Source of the DNA: Caulobacter sp.
GTDB taxonomy: Bacteria; Pseudomonadota; Alphaproteobacteria; Caulobacterales; Caulobacteraceae
Assembly: GCA_016125585.1 (NCBI GenBank)
Contig: WGLL01000002.1
Location: forward strand, 248,001 to 312,000
Reading direction: 5' to 3'
DNA length: 64,000 nucleotides
Shown here: positions 31,485-39,107 of the stretch, one piece after another
Numbering within the stretch: the first letter of the stretch is position 1
Layout: each line of letters opens with the position of its first letter
Notes under the pieces: generated by a model
Databases searched by the model: none
What the model was told of the DNA's origin: nothing
Seen by the model: only the letters and a program-made list of their open reading frames with translations
Program-made: the position numbers and the translations under genes

Positions 31485-33851
31485 TCACATCGGCGGCGGC
31501 GGACCGGCCAGGATTTCCCGCTTTCCGGCGTGGTTGGCGGCGCCGACCACGCCTTCCCGCTCCATCCGCTCCATCAGCGAGGCGGCGCGGTTGTAGCCGA
31601 TCTGCAGCCGCCGCTGGATGTAGCTGGTCGAGGCCTTGCGATCGCGGGTGACGACGGCCACCGCATGGTCATAGAGGTCGCCGCCGCTGCCGTCGGAGGC
31701 CACGGCGCCCTCGCCGTCCTCGTCGTCGTCGCCGCCGGCGGTGACTTCCTCCAGATACTGCGGCACGCCCTGGTCGCGCAGGAACTTGGCCACCGCCTCG
31801 ACCTCGCCGTCGCTGACGAAGGGTCCGTGCAGGCGGGTCGTGCGGCCGCCACCGGCCATGTAGAGCATGTCGCCCATGCCCAGCAGCTGCTCGGCGCCCT
31901 GCTCGCCCAGGATGGTGCGGGCGTCGATCTTGCTGGTCACCTGGAAGCTGATCCGGGTGGGGAAATTGGCCTTGATGGTGCCGGTGATGACGTCGACCGA
32001 CGGGCGTTGCGTGGCCATGATCAGGTGGATGCCGGCGGCGCGGGCCATCTGGGCCAGCCGCTGCACGGCGCCCTCGATGTCCTTGCCGGCGACCATCATC
32101 AGGTCGGCCACCTCGTCGATGACCACCACCAGATAGGGCATGTGTTCGGGGCGGATCTTCTCGGACTCGTAGATCGGCCGGCCGGCGTCGTCGAAGCCGG
32201 TCTGGACGGTGCGCTCGAAGTGCTCGCCCTTGTCCAGCGCCTCCTTGGCCCGCTCGTTGTAGCCGCCGATGTTGCGCACGCCGATCTTGGACATGCGGCG
32301 ATAGCGGTCCTCCATCTCCCGCACCGTCCACTTCAGGGCGACGATGGCCTTCTTGGGATCGGTGACCACCGGGGCCAGCAGATGCGGGATGCCGTCATAG
32401 ACGCTGAGCTCCAGCATCTTCGGGTCGATCATGATGAAGCGGCACATCTCCGGCGGCAGCCGGTAGAGGATCGACAGGATCATGGCGTTGACCCCGACCG
32501 ACTTGCCCGAGCCGGTGGTGCCGGCGATCAGCAGGTGCGGCATCTTGGCCAGGTCGGCGATATAGGGCTCGCCGCCGATGGTCTCGCCGAGCGCCATGGG
32601 CAGGATCGGCCCCTGCTTCTCGTAGTCGGTGCTGGCCAGCAGGTCGCGCAGATAGACGGTCTCGCGCTTGGCGTTGGGCAGTTCGATGCCGATGGCGTTG
32701 CGGCCCGAGACCACCGCCACGCGGCAGGCGGCGACGCTCATCGAGCGGGCGATGTCGTCGCTCAGCGCCACGACGCGGGCATGCTTCACGCCGGGGGCGG
32801 GGGTCAGCTCATAGAGGGTGACGACCGGGCCGGGGCGGATCTGGTCGATGGCGCCGCGCACGCCGAATTCCGACAGCACGCTTTCCAGCAGCCGGGCGTT
32901 CTGGCGCAGGGCCTCCTCGTCATAGACGCTGGCCCGCGGCTTGGGCTGGGCCAGCATCGACAGTTCCGGCAGGCGGAAGCCGTCCTCCGACGGCTCGAAG
33001 TCAAAGGCCGCCTGACGTTCGCGATGCTCGCGGCCCGAGGTGCGGGACGGGGCCTTGGGCTGACGGATGGCCAGGGTCGGCTGGGGGGCGACGGGGGCAG
33101 GCGCCTCGGCCTCCTCGATCTCGTGGACCGGCGGGGCGGCCCTGGCCGGACGGCGGGCCTTTGCCGCGATCGGCTTTTTCTCGGGCCTGGCGGGCCGCTC
33201 CGCAGCCGCGTCGCGCAGGCGCGGCTGCAGCATCCGGGCCAGCCAGTCGCCGTCGGCGCCGCTGGCCAGTTTCTGCAGGCCCAGAGACCAGACGGTGGCG
33301 GTCAGGCCGCCTGCGGCCAGCAGCAGCCCGGCGATCAGGGCCGCGCCGGGCAGATGGACAAAGCTGAACAGGTTCCGCACCAGGGAGAACAGGCCCTGGC
33401 CCCAGAGGCCGCCGAGACCCAGCGCCAGCGGCCAGGCGCTCGGCGGCGGCGGCGCGGCCAGGGCGGCCGACAGCAGCAGCACGCCCAGGGCGCCGACCAG
33501 GGCCCGCAACCGCAGGGCTGTGCGGCCCCGATCCGGCTCGGGGTCCAGCACCCGGGTCATGCCAAAGGCGGTCATCAACACCGCGCTCAGCCAGGCGCCG
33601 AGGCCCAGGGACTGCATGGCGATATCGGCGATGATGGCGCCGGCCCCGCCCAGCGCATTGGTGGCGGCGGCTCCGGTGACGGCGTTGAGGCTGGGATCGG
33701 CGGCGTTGTAGGTGGCCAGCACCACGGCCAGGCCGGCGCCGGCGGCCGCGGTCAGCCCGCCGCGAAACCGCGCCGCGCCGGGCAGGCCCCAGGCAATGAC
33801 CGCCGCCTCGAGAAGCAGATCCGCCCCTGATCGCCGCGCCGCCTTCGCCAT
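31485..33851 (-). CDS. ftsK: DNA translocase FtsK
   Basis: A 788-residue divisome DNA pump that clears and sorts chromosome ends at the septum. Its N-terminal part has four hydrophobic helices (for example [20 protein letters not shown] and [16 protein letters not shown]). A Pro/Ala/charged linker (about residues 215-280) joins it to the motor, with Walker [17 protein letters not shown], Walker [14 protein letters not shown] and the [13 protein letters not shown] segment. The C-terminal gamma winged helix ([20 protein letters not shown]) recognises KOPS-type guide sequences. Upstream, between ftsK and the ChrR gene, lies a CtrA-like site. Confidence 0.97.
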   Translation of the reverse strand: MAKAARRSGADLLLEAAVIAWGLPGAARFRGGLTAAAGAGLAVVLATYNAADPSLNAVTGAAATNALGGAGAIIADIAMQSLGLGAWLSAVLMTAFGMTRVLDPEPDRGRTALRLRALVGALGVLLLSAALAAPPPPSAWPLALGLGGLWGQGLFSLVRNLFSFVHLPGAALIAGLLLAAGGLTATVWSLGLQKLASGADGDWLARMLQPRLRDAAAERPARPEKKPIAAKARRPARAAPPVHEIEEAEAPAPVAPQPTLAIRQPKAPSRTSGREHRERQAAFDFEPSEDGFRLPELSMLAQPKPRASVYDEEALRQNARLLESVLSEFGVRGAIDQIRPGPVVTLYELTPAPGVKHARVVALSDDIARSMSVAACRVAVVSGRNAIGIELPNAKRETVYLRDLLASTDYEKQGPILPMALGETIGGEPYIADLAKMPHLLIAGTTGSGKSVGVNAMILSILYRLPPEMCRFIMIDPKMLELSVYDGIPHLLAPVVTDPKKAIVALKWTVREMEDRYRRMSKIGVRNIGGYNERAKEALDKGEHFERTVQTGFDDAGRPIYESEKIRPEHMPYLVVVIDEVADLMMVAGKDIEGAVQRLAQMARAAGIHLIMATQRPSVDVITGTIKANFPTRISFQVTSKIDARTILGEQGAEQLLGMGDMLYMAGGGRTTRLHGPFVSDGEVEAVAKFLRDQGVPQYLEEVTAGGDDDEDGEGAVASDGSGGDLYDHAVAVVTRDRKASTSYIQRRLQIGYNRAASLMERMEREGVVGAANHAGKREILAGPPPPM

Positions 33852-33898
33852 CTGAAAAGACCCCTGAACACCGTTGGACCCCTGTTGTGAGGCCGGAG

Positions 33899-33915
33899 GG
33901 TTAAGGGGCGTTTAC
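33899..33915 (-). promoter_or_regulatory. CtrA-like box (GTAA-N7-TTAACC) upstream of ftsK
   Basis: On the minus strand GTAAACGCCCCTTAACC has a perfect second half (TTAACC) and one mismatch in the first, with the correct seven-base spacing. It lies about 50 bases before the ftsK start at 33851, a suitable place for a cell-cycle promoter element. Confidence 0.4.
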
Positions 33916-33936
33916 TTTACCCGCCTCGCAACGCGA

Positions 33937-34614
33937 CTAGCGGCCGAACCCGGTCAGTTTCTGCAGCAGGCCGACCGGCCCCTCGAAGGCGGCCGAACCA
34001 TAGGACACCGCCAGGGCGTAGCAGACCTCGCCCGGCAGGGCCTTGGGCTCATGCTTGAAACCCGGCGCGCCGACATTGATGTCGCCGGGGCCGTAGACCT
34101 CATGGCCGTCGTGGAAGGCGCCGGTCAGGACCAGGGTGAACTCGTCGCCCTCGTGATCGTGGCTGGCCACGCCGGCGCCAGGCTCGATGCGCAGCAGGTC
34201 GACCTTGCCTTCTCCCGGCATCGGCAGGGTCAGGCGGCGGATGCCAAAGCCGGCGAAGCCGAAATGACCGCCCTCGACGATGGCCTCATAGGCCGCTTCG
34301 CGAACCGGGTCAGGCAGGGCCAGAAGTTCGCCCAGGGACCGGGAGGCCGCGCCGGCGGCGCGCTTGACCGAAGCAGGGGCGGGCGGGGTGTCGAGGGACT
34401 CGAAGGCGGCGATGCGGGCCAGGGCCTGGTCGGCGGCGTCCTCGCCCAGCGCGACCGGCGTCTCTGCGTCGAGAAAGCCGGCGGCCAGGGCCTCGCCGGG
34501 CGCGGGACGATCATCGCGCAGCGAGGCCGCCGTGGCGGCAAGCAGCTTCAGCCCGGCGTCGGGGGCGTCGCGCAGGCGGTCGACAAACAGATCAATATTG
34601 GCGTTCACGGTCAC
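33937..34614 (-). CDS. chrR: ChrR-type anti-sigma factor with cupin domain
   Basis: A 225-residue protein. Its C-terminal half is the ChrR cupin: IEPGAGVASHDHEGDEFTLV has the His-x-His and Glu ligands, and VGAPGFKHEPKALPGEVCYA the last His. The N-terminal half is helical (DLFVDRLRDAPDAGLKLLAA) and ends in GFLDAETPVALGEDAADQAL, as in anti-sigma domains. The zinc-binding His/Cys motif usual in ChrR N-termini is not visible. GTG 34614 follows GGAGG at 10 bases. It is downstream of the ECF sigma gene on the same strand, so it probably holds that sigma factor inactive until singlet oxygen or a related stress. Confidence 0.85.
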   Translation of the reverse strand: MTVNANIDLFVDRLRDAPDAGLKLLAATAASLRDDRPAPGEALAAGFLDAETPVALGEDAADQALARIAAFESLDTPPAPASVKRAAGAASRSLGELLALPDPVREAAYEAIVEGGHFGFAGFGIRRLTLPMPGEGKVDLLRIEPGAGVASHDHEGDEFTLVLTGAFHDGHEVYGPGDINVGAPGFKHEPKALPGEVCYALAVSYGSAAFEGPVGLLQKLTGFGR

Positions 34615-34696
34615 GTTCCGCAGGCCTCCGGGGTCCAAGGCAAGCGATATGGAGCGGCTTGGGAACCCGTCAAGGCGGGGCGTATCGGGGCGGTTC

Positions 34697-35269
34697 TCAC
34701 GTGGCGTCCCCCAGGGCGGCGCGCAGTTTGGCGAAGGCCAGCCGCAGCCGTGACTTGACCGTGCCCAGGGCCAGACCGGTGGCCTCGGCGATCTCGCTGT
34801 GGCTCAGGTCGTCATAGAAGGCCCGGCGGACAAGGTCGCGCTGGTCCTCCGGCAGATCGCCGAGGGCGGCGGTGATGCGCTTCCGCTGCTGACCGGCGGC
34901 GACGCCGTCGCTGGGATCGGGCGCCTCGGGCGGGGCCAGGGCCGGGTCGTCGACATCCAGGACCGCGGTGCGATCGCGGCGGAACACGTCGATGCGGCGA
35001 TTGCGGGCGATGCGGAAGATCCAGGTCGAGACGCTGGCCTTGGCCGGATCGAAGCTGGCGGCCTTGCGCCAGACGGTGACCAGAACCTCCTGGGCCAGTT
35101 CCTCCGACCGGGCGGCGTCCAGGCCCAGACGGATCAGATAGCCCTTCACCCGCGGCGCATAGTGTTCGAACAGATGGCGAAAGGCGGCCCGGTCGCCGCG
35201 CTCGGCGATGGCCGTCACCAGGCGGGCATAGGGGTCGTCGTCGCCGCCGATACGCTCGCCGTCCTGCAA
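34697..35269 (-). CDS. rpoE: ECF sigma factor (RpoE/ECF11-like), partner of ChrR
   Basis: A 190-residue sigma-70 family ECF factor. Region 2 is visible in AFRHLFEHYAPRVKGYLIRL and in SVSTWIFRIARNRRIDVFRR; region 4 in LPEDQRDLVRRAFYDDLSHS followed by EIAEATGLALGTVKSRLRLA. With the ChrR-type gene 82 bases downstream it forms the module that answers photo-oxidative stress in Rhodobacter and Caulobacter. The start is a TTG at 35269; no ATG or GTG is available in frame before region 2 except a GTG at codon 18. Autoregulation is typical of this class; TGATCG followed 15 bases later by TAGAGG lies upstream but is not convincing. Confidence 0.9.
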   Translation of the reverse strand: MQDGERIGGDDDPYARLVTAIAERGDRAAFRHLFEHYAPRVKGYLIRLGLDAARSEELAQEVLVTVWRKAASFDPAKASVSTWIFRIARNRRIDVFRRDRTAVLDVDDPALAPPEAPDPSDGVAAGQQRKRITAALGDLPEDQRDLVRRAFYDDLSHSEIAEATGLALGTVKSRLRLAFAKLRAALGDAT

Positions 35270-35430
35270 CTGAGGGGTCCCTTGTGCGCTGCCGTCTGGA
35301 CCTCGTCATAGATACTCGCGGGCCGGGCGCCAACGGGCGATCCTCTATTGGCCCCCCTGCGACGATCAGGGGCTGGACTTCGTTAAGGCCCGGCGTGCTA
35401 TGCTGCGACGCACAAAAGGTTCGAAGCTCC

Positions 35431-36705
35431 ATGCTCTACGCTTTGCAGGACGCCACCTATCACGCCGCCGCTCCGATGCGGATGGCGGCCCGGATGGCCC
35501 GGGACTTCTGGTCCTCGCCGCTCAATCCCGCGCGGGATTCGGTCATCGGCCGCAATCTCTATGCGGCGGCCGATCTCTACGCCAACGTCACCCGGCGCTA
35601 TGGCAAGCCGGCCTGGGGGCTGGACAGCACCGTGGTCAACGGCGTCACCGTCGCGGTGCGCGAGACGGTGGTCTGGGAAAGCCCCTGGTGCCGCCTGATC
35701 CAGTTCGACCGCGACATGGCCGGCATGCGCCGCGCCGGCAAGATGCAGCTGGACCCGGCGGTCCTGCTGGTCGCGCCCCTGTCGGGCCACTACGCCACCC
35801 TGCTGCGCGGCACGGTCGAGGCGCTGTTGCCGCACCATGCGGTGTTCGTCACCGACTGGTCCAACGCCCGCGACGTGCCGATGATGGAAGGCCGCTTCGA
35901 CTTCCACGACTACATCGACCACATCCGCACCATGCTGGGGGTGATGGGCGCCCGGGCCCACGTCATCGCCGTCTGCCAGCCGGGACCCGCCGTGCTGGCC
36001 GCCGCCGCCCTGATGGCCCAGGACAACGACCCCGGCCGGCCGCGGACCATGACCTTCATGGGCTCGCCGATCGACGCCCGCCTGTCGCCGACGGTGACCA
36101 ACCGCCTGGCCGAGGAACGCCCCTTCACCTGGTTCCAGGGCAACATGATCTACACCGTGCCGCCGCCCCATCCGGGCGCCCTGCGGCGCGTCTATCCGGG
36201 CTTCGTGCAGCTGGCCAGCTTCATGTCGATGAACCTGGAAAAGCACCAGGAGGCGCATCAGCGCTATTTCGAACAGCTGGTCGACGGCGACGGCGACAGC
36301 GCCGAGAAGCACCGCGTCTTCTATGACGAGTATCTGTCGGTGCTGGACCTGACCGAGGAGTTCTATCTCCAGACGGTCGACATCGTCTTCCAGAAGTATC
36401 TGCTGCCCAGGGGCGAGCTGGTGCATCGCGGCCGCAAGGTCGATCCCTCGGCCATCACCGACATCGGCCTGATGACGGTGGAGGGCGAGCATGACGACAT
36501 CTCCGGCATCGGCCAGACCCAGGCGGCGCACGACCTGTGTTCCGGCATTCCGGCCGAGATGAAGCGCGACTATGTCCAGCCCGGCGTCGGTCACTACGGG
36601 GTGTTCAACGGCCGCAAGTTCCGGGAACAGATCTATCCCCGGGTGGCGGCCTTCATCCGCGAGATCGACCCGGACTTCGAGACCGGCTCCCTGCCGACGA
36701 CATGA
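35431..36705 (+). CDS. phaZ: Intracellular poly(3-hydroxybutyrate) depolymerase
   Basis: A 424-residue enzyme that mobilises the storage polyester PHB in the cytoplasm. It begins MLYALQDATYHAAAPMRMAA, the usual opening of proteobacterial PhaZ. It carries the PHB-depolymerase segments LLVAPLSGHYATLLRGTVEA, VFVTDWSNARDVPMMEGRFD and the nucleophile region VIAVCQPGPAVLAAAALMAQ, in which Cys replaces Ser, typical of this family. The end (GVGHYGVFNGRKFREQIYPR) supplies the catalytic His. AAAGG lies about 10 bases before the ATG. It is divergent from the ECF sigma gene. Confidence 0.94.
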   Translation: MLYALQDATYHAAAPMRMAARMARDFWSSPLNPARDSVIGRNLYAAADLYANVTRRYGKPAWGLDSTVVNGVTVAVRETVVWESPWCRLIQFDRDMAGMRRAGKMQLDPAVLLVAPLSGHYATLLRGTVEALLPHHAVFVTDWSNARDVPMMEGRFDFHDYIDHIRTMLGVMGARAHVIAVCQPGPAVLAAAALMAQDNDPGRPRTMTFMGSPIDARLSPTVTNRLAEERPFTWFQGNMIYTVPPPHPGALRRVYPGFVQLASFMSMNLEKHQEAHQRYFEQLVDGDGDSAEKHRVFYDEYLSVLDLTEEFYLQTVDIVFQKYLLPRGELVHRGRKVDPSAITDIGLMTVEGEHDDISGIGQTQAAHDLCSGIPAEMKRDYVQPGVGHYGVFNGRKFREQIYPRVAAFIREIDPDFETGSLPTT

Positions 36706-36744
36706 CCGTTTCGCCGGGCGCGGTTCCGGATTAATCCAGGGACC

Positions 36745-37470
36745 ATGAAGCTCTTCGCACCGCCCGCCTATGCGCATGGCGACCGGCTGGAAACCGCCGG
36801 CCATGTGCTGCGCCTGTCGGTCAACGCCCGCGCCCGGCGCATTTCCCTGCGGGTCGATCGCACGCGGCGCGAGGTGATCGCCACGGCCCCCACGGCGCGG
36901 CGGCTGGGCGAGGCAGTGGCCTTCGCCCGCGAGCGGATCGGCTGGATCTCCGAACAGCTGGCCGACCTGCCGGCGCCCAGGGCCATCGCCCCGGGCATGA
37001 CCATTGATCTGTTCGGCGAGACCTTCTCCCTGGTCGGCCGTCCGGGCCGCGCCCGGCTGGACCTCGAGGCCCGCACCCTGGGAGCGGCCGATGACGCCGC
37101 CTTCGCCGACCGGGCCCTGCGGCTGATCAAGGCCGAGGCGAAGCGTCGCTTCACCCTGATGACGCAAGACTACGCCGCCACCCTGCAACGGCCCGCGCCG
37201 TCGGTCAGCGTCGTCGATCCCCGGGGCCGCTGGGGCAGCTGCAGTCCGGCCCGGCCCGGCCGTCCGGCGTCGATCCGCTACAGCTGGCGGCTGGCCCTGG
37301 CCCCGCTGGCGGTGGCCGATTACGTCGTCGCCCACGAATGCGCTCATCTCGTCGAGGCCAATCACAGCCCTCGCTTCTGGGCCCTGGTCGACCGCATCTT
37401 CGGCGACCCCGCGCCGCACCGCGAATGGCTGCGGGCGCACGGCGCGGGGCTGCACGCCTTCGGCCGCTGA
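36745..37470 (+). CDS. YgjP/SprT-like zinc metallopeptidase-domain protein
   Basis: A 241-residue protein of the YgjP (DUF45/PF01863) family. The zinc motif HECAHLVEANHSPRFW (HExxH, followed by a downstream His) is clear near residue 195, preceded by the conserved RGRWGSCSPARPGRP block (RWGSC). The N-terminal half (VNARARRISLRVDRTRREVI) is also family-typical. The physiological substrate is not known. It follows phaZ in the same direction by 39 bases, possibly as an operon. Confidence 0.88.
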   Translation: MKLFAPPAYAHGDRLETAGHVLRLSVNARARRISLRVDRTRREVIATAPTARRLGEAVAFARERIGWISEQLADLPAPRAIAPGMTIDLFGETFSLVGRPGRARLDLEARTLGAADDAAFADRALRLIKAEAKRRFTLMTQDYAATLQRPAPSVSVVDPRGRWGSCSPARPGRPASIRYSWRLALAPLAVADYVVAHECAHLVEANHSPRFWALVDRIFGDPAPHREWLRAHGAGLHAFGR

Positions 37471-37483
37471 GCCTGGCGCGCGA

Positions 37484-38110
37484 TCAGGGTTCGAGAAAGG
37501 CCTCGATGGCGGCGAAGCCGGCGGCGCCGCTGGCGGCGAGCTCCCGGGATGTGACCGCCGTGACCCCGCCCAGGGCATAGACCGGCGCCGGCGTCGCCTC
37601 GACGATGGCGGTGAAGGCGCCGACCCCCAGCGGCGCGCCGGCCGAGGGGCTGTTGCTGGCGAACACCGGCGAGACCAGCACCGCATCGGCGCCGCCCTTC
37701 GCCGCCGCGACGGCGGCGGCCCGGTCGTGCGCCGCGGCGGTGAGAATCCAGTCGGGGCGGGCGGCGCGCCGGGCCGGCAGATCGGCCAGGCTCCGTTGCG
37801 GCAGATGCAGGCCGTCGGCCGCGATGGCCAGGGCCAGGTCCGGGTCCGCCCCGGCCAGCAGGATCAGGCCGCGCTGTCGGGTCAGGGCGCGCAGCCTGCG
37901 GCCCTGGTCGACCGCGTCATTGGCCCCGAAGGCGCGAAAGATGACCCCGACGCCGGGCGGCAGCCGCGCGACCACGGCCTCGGGATCGGGTGTGCGGGCC
38001 GGGTCGGTGAGGAACAGCAGCCGGGGCAGGCCCTTGGCCGGGCCGTGGCGGGGGGTTAAGCCTGCCGCCGCCGCCGCCAACCCTGCAAGACCCGCAAGTG
38101 ACCCAGACAC
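37484..38110 (-). CDS. Thiamine phosphate synthase / TenI-like protein
   Basis: A 208-residue TIM-barrel protein of the ThiE/TenI group. Seen are LPRLLFLTDPARTPDPEAVV, the phosphate-loop stretch IAADGLHLPQRSLADL, ADAVLVSPVFASNSPSAG and VYALGGVTA. The normal ThiE pattern GPvfpTxTK is altered (SPVFASNSPSAG lacks the Thr and Lys), so it may be a TenI-like or specialised enzyme rather than the main ThiE. The start GTG at 38110 lies 13 bases inside the divergent yggS start; a later start is possible. Confidence 0.7.
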   Translation of the reverse strand: MSGSLAGLAGLAAAAAGLTPRHGPAKGLPRLLFLTDPARTPDPEAVVARLPPGVGVIFRAFGANDAVDQGRRLRALTRQRGLILLAGADPDLALAIAADGLHLPQRSLADLPARRAARPDWILTAAAHDRAAAVAAAKGGADAVLVSPVFASNSPSAGAPLGVGAFTAIVEATPAPVYALGGVTAVTSRELAASGAAGFAAIEAFLEP

Positions 38111-38793
38111 AAACCCTCTCCATCGCCGACTCCCGCCAGGCCATCCTGGAGCGGATGGCCGCCGCCGCCCGTGGCGCGCTGATGCCGCCCGGCGGCCGCG
38201 ATCCGGCCGACATCACCCTTGTGGCCGTCTCCAAGCAGCAGCCGCAAGAGAAGATCGCCGCCATGCTGGATGCGGGCCAGCGGGTGTTCGGGGAAAACCG
38301 GGTGCAGGAGGCCCAGGCCCGCTGGGTCGACGGCCCCAACCGGCGCGAGGGGCTGGAGCTGCGGCTGATCGGGCCGTTGCAGAGCAACAAGGCCCGCGAG
38401 GCGGTCGCCCTGTTCGATGTGATCGAGACCCTGGACCGGGAAAAGCTGGCCGCCGCCCTGGCCGGGGCCTTCGAGCGGGAGGGGCGGACGCCGCGTCTCT
38501 ATATCCAGATCAACACCGGCGAGGAGCCGCAGAAGGCCGGCGTCGCCCCTGGAGAGGCAGACGCCTTCATCGCCCGCTGCCGGGACCACTACGGCCTGGC
38601 GATCGAGGGGCTGATGTGCATCCCGCCCGAGGCCGAGGCGCCGGGCCCCCATTTCGCCCTGCTGGCCAGGATCGCGCAACGCAACGGCCTGGCCCGGCTG
38701 AGCATGGGCATGAGCGCCGATTTCGAAACCGCCATCCGTTTTGGCGCCACCAGCGTGCGGGTCGGCTCGGCGCTGTTCGGCGGCCGCGGCTGA
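38098..38793 (+). CDS. YggS-type pyridoxal-phosphate homeostasis protein
   Basis: A 231-residue PLP-binding TIM-barrel protein (PLPBP/YggS). The PLP lysine is in ITLVAVSKQQPQEKI; other signatures are VFGENRVQEAQAR, RLIGPLQSNKAREAV, IQINTGEEPQKAGV, LMCIPPEAEAPGPHF and LSMGMSADFETAIRFGATSV. It buffers PLP and affects amino-acid metabolism. The start is a GTG. Its start region overlaps that of the divergent ThiE-like gene by 13 bases, so promoter elements of one must lie inside the other. Confidence 0.93.
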   Translation: MTQTQTLSIADSRQAILERMAAAARGALMPPGGRDPADITLVAVSKQQPQEKIAAMLDAGQRVFGENRVQEAQARWVDGPNRREGLELRLIGPLQSNKAREAVALFDVIETLDREKLAAALAGAFEREGRTPRLYIQINTGEEPQKAGVAPGEADAFIARCRDHYGLAIEGLMCIPPEAEAPGPHFALLARIAQRNGLARLSMGMSADFETAIRFGATSVRVGSALFGGRG

Positions 38794-39107
38794 CGGGGAT
38801 GGAGGTGGCTGGCGGCGCGGCGGTTGAGGGGGCCAGGGGTCATCTGGCCTTCACTCTCAAATTTTATCCGTCTCCTCCGGACTTGTTCCGGGGGTCCATA
38901 CGCGTCCGGCGTCGGCCAGGTCGGGCGCGACCCTTCAACCGCTCGCGTCAATGGACCGCCGGAACAGGTCCGGCGGTGACGGGAGGGTGGGGGTGGGGAC
39001 GGCCCGAGACAGCCGGGTGACCGCGCGAGGGGCGAACCTGCAAACGTCCGCGCCGCCCTCATCCGGCCGCTACGCGTCCACCTTCTCCCGGCAAGCGGGA
39101 GAAGGAT
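38794..39107. repeat. Intergenic palindromic repeat region
   Basis: No gene is visible. Two 22-base arms, 38878-38899 and 38951-38972, are inverted copies differing at two positions (each contains the core GTTCCG or CGGAAC). Outer arms CGGTTGAGGG (38821) and CCCTTCAACCG extend the symmetry. A second element near 39057-39105 contains a CTTCTCCC / GGGAGAAG hairpin of the kind common between alphaproteobacterial genes. The last one could also end transcription of either flanking gene. Confidence 0.7.

Noticed and set aside
30645..33830. Long plus-strand open frame across lolA and ftsK
   Set aside because: It is antisense to well-supported lolA and ftsK and has the His/Gly/Arg/Asp-rich composition typical of the complementary frame of GC-rich genes.
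35330..35370. RpoE-type autoregulatory promoter upstream of the ECF sigma gene
   Set aside because: TGATCG and TAGAGG with a 15-base spacer only loosely resemble the known element, and the spacing is off.
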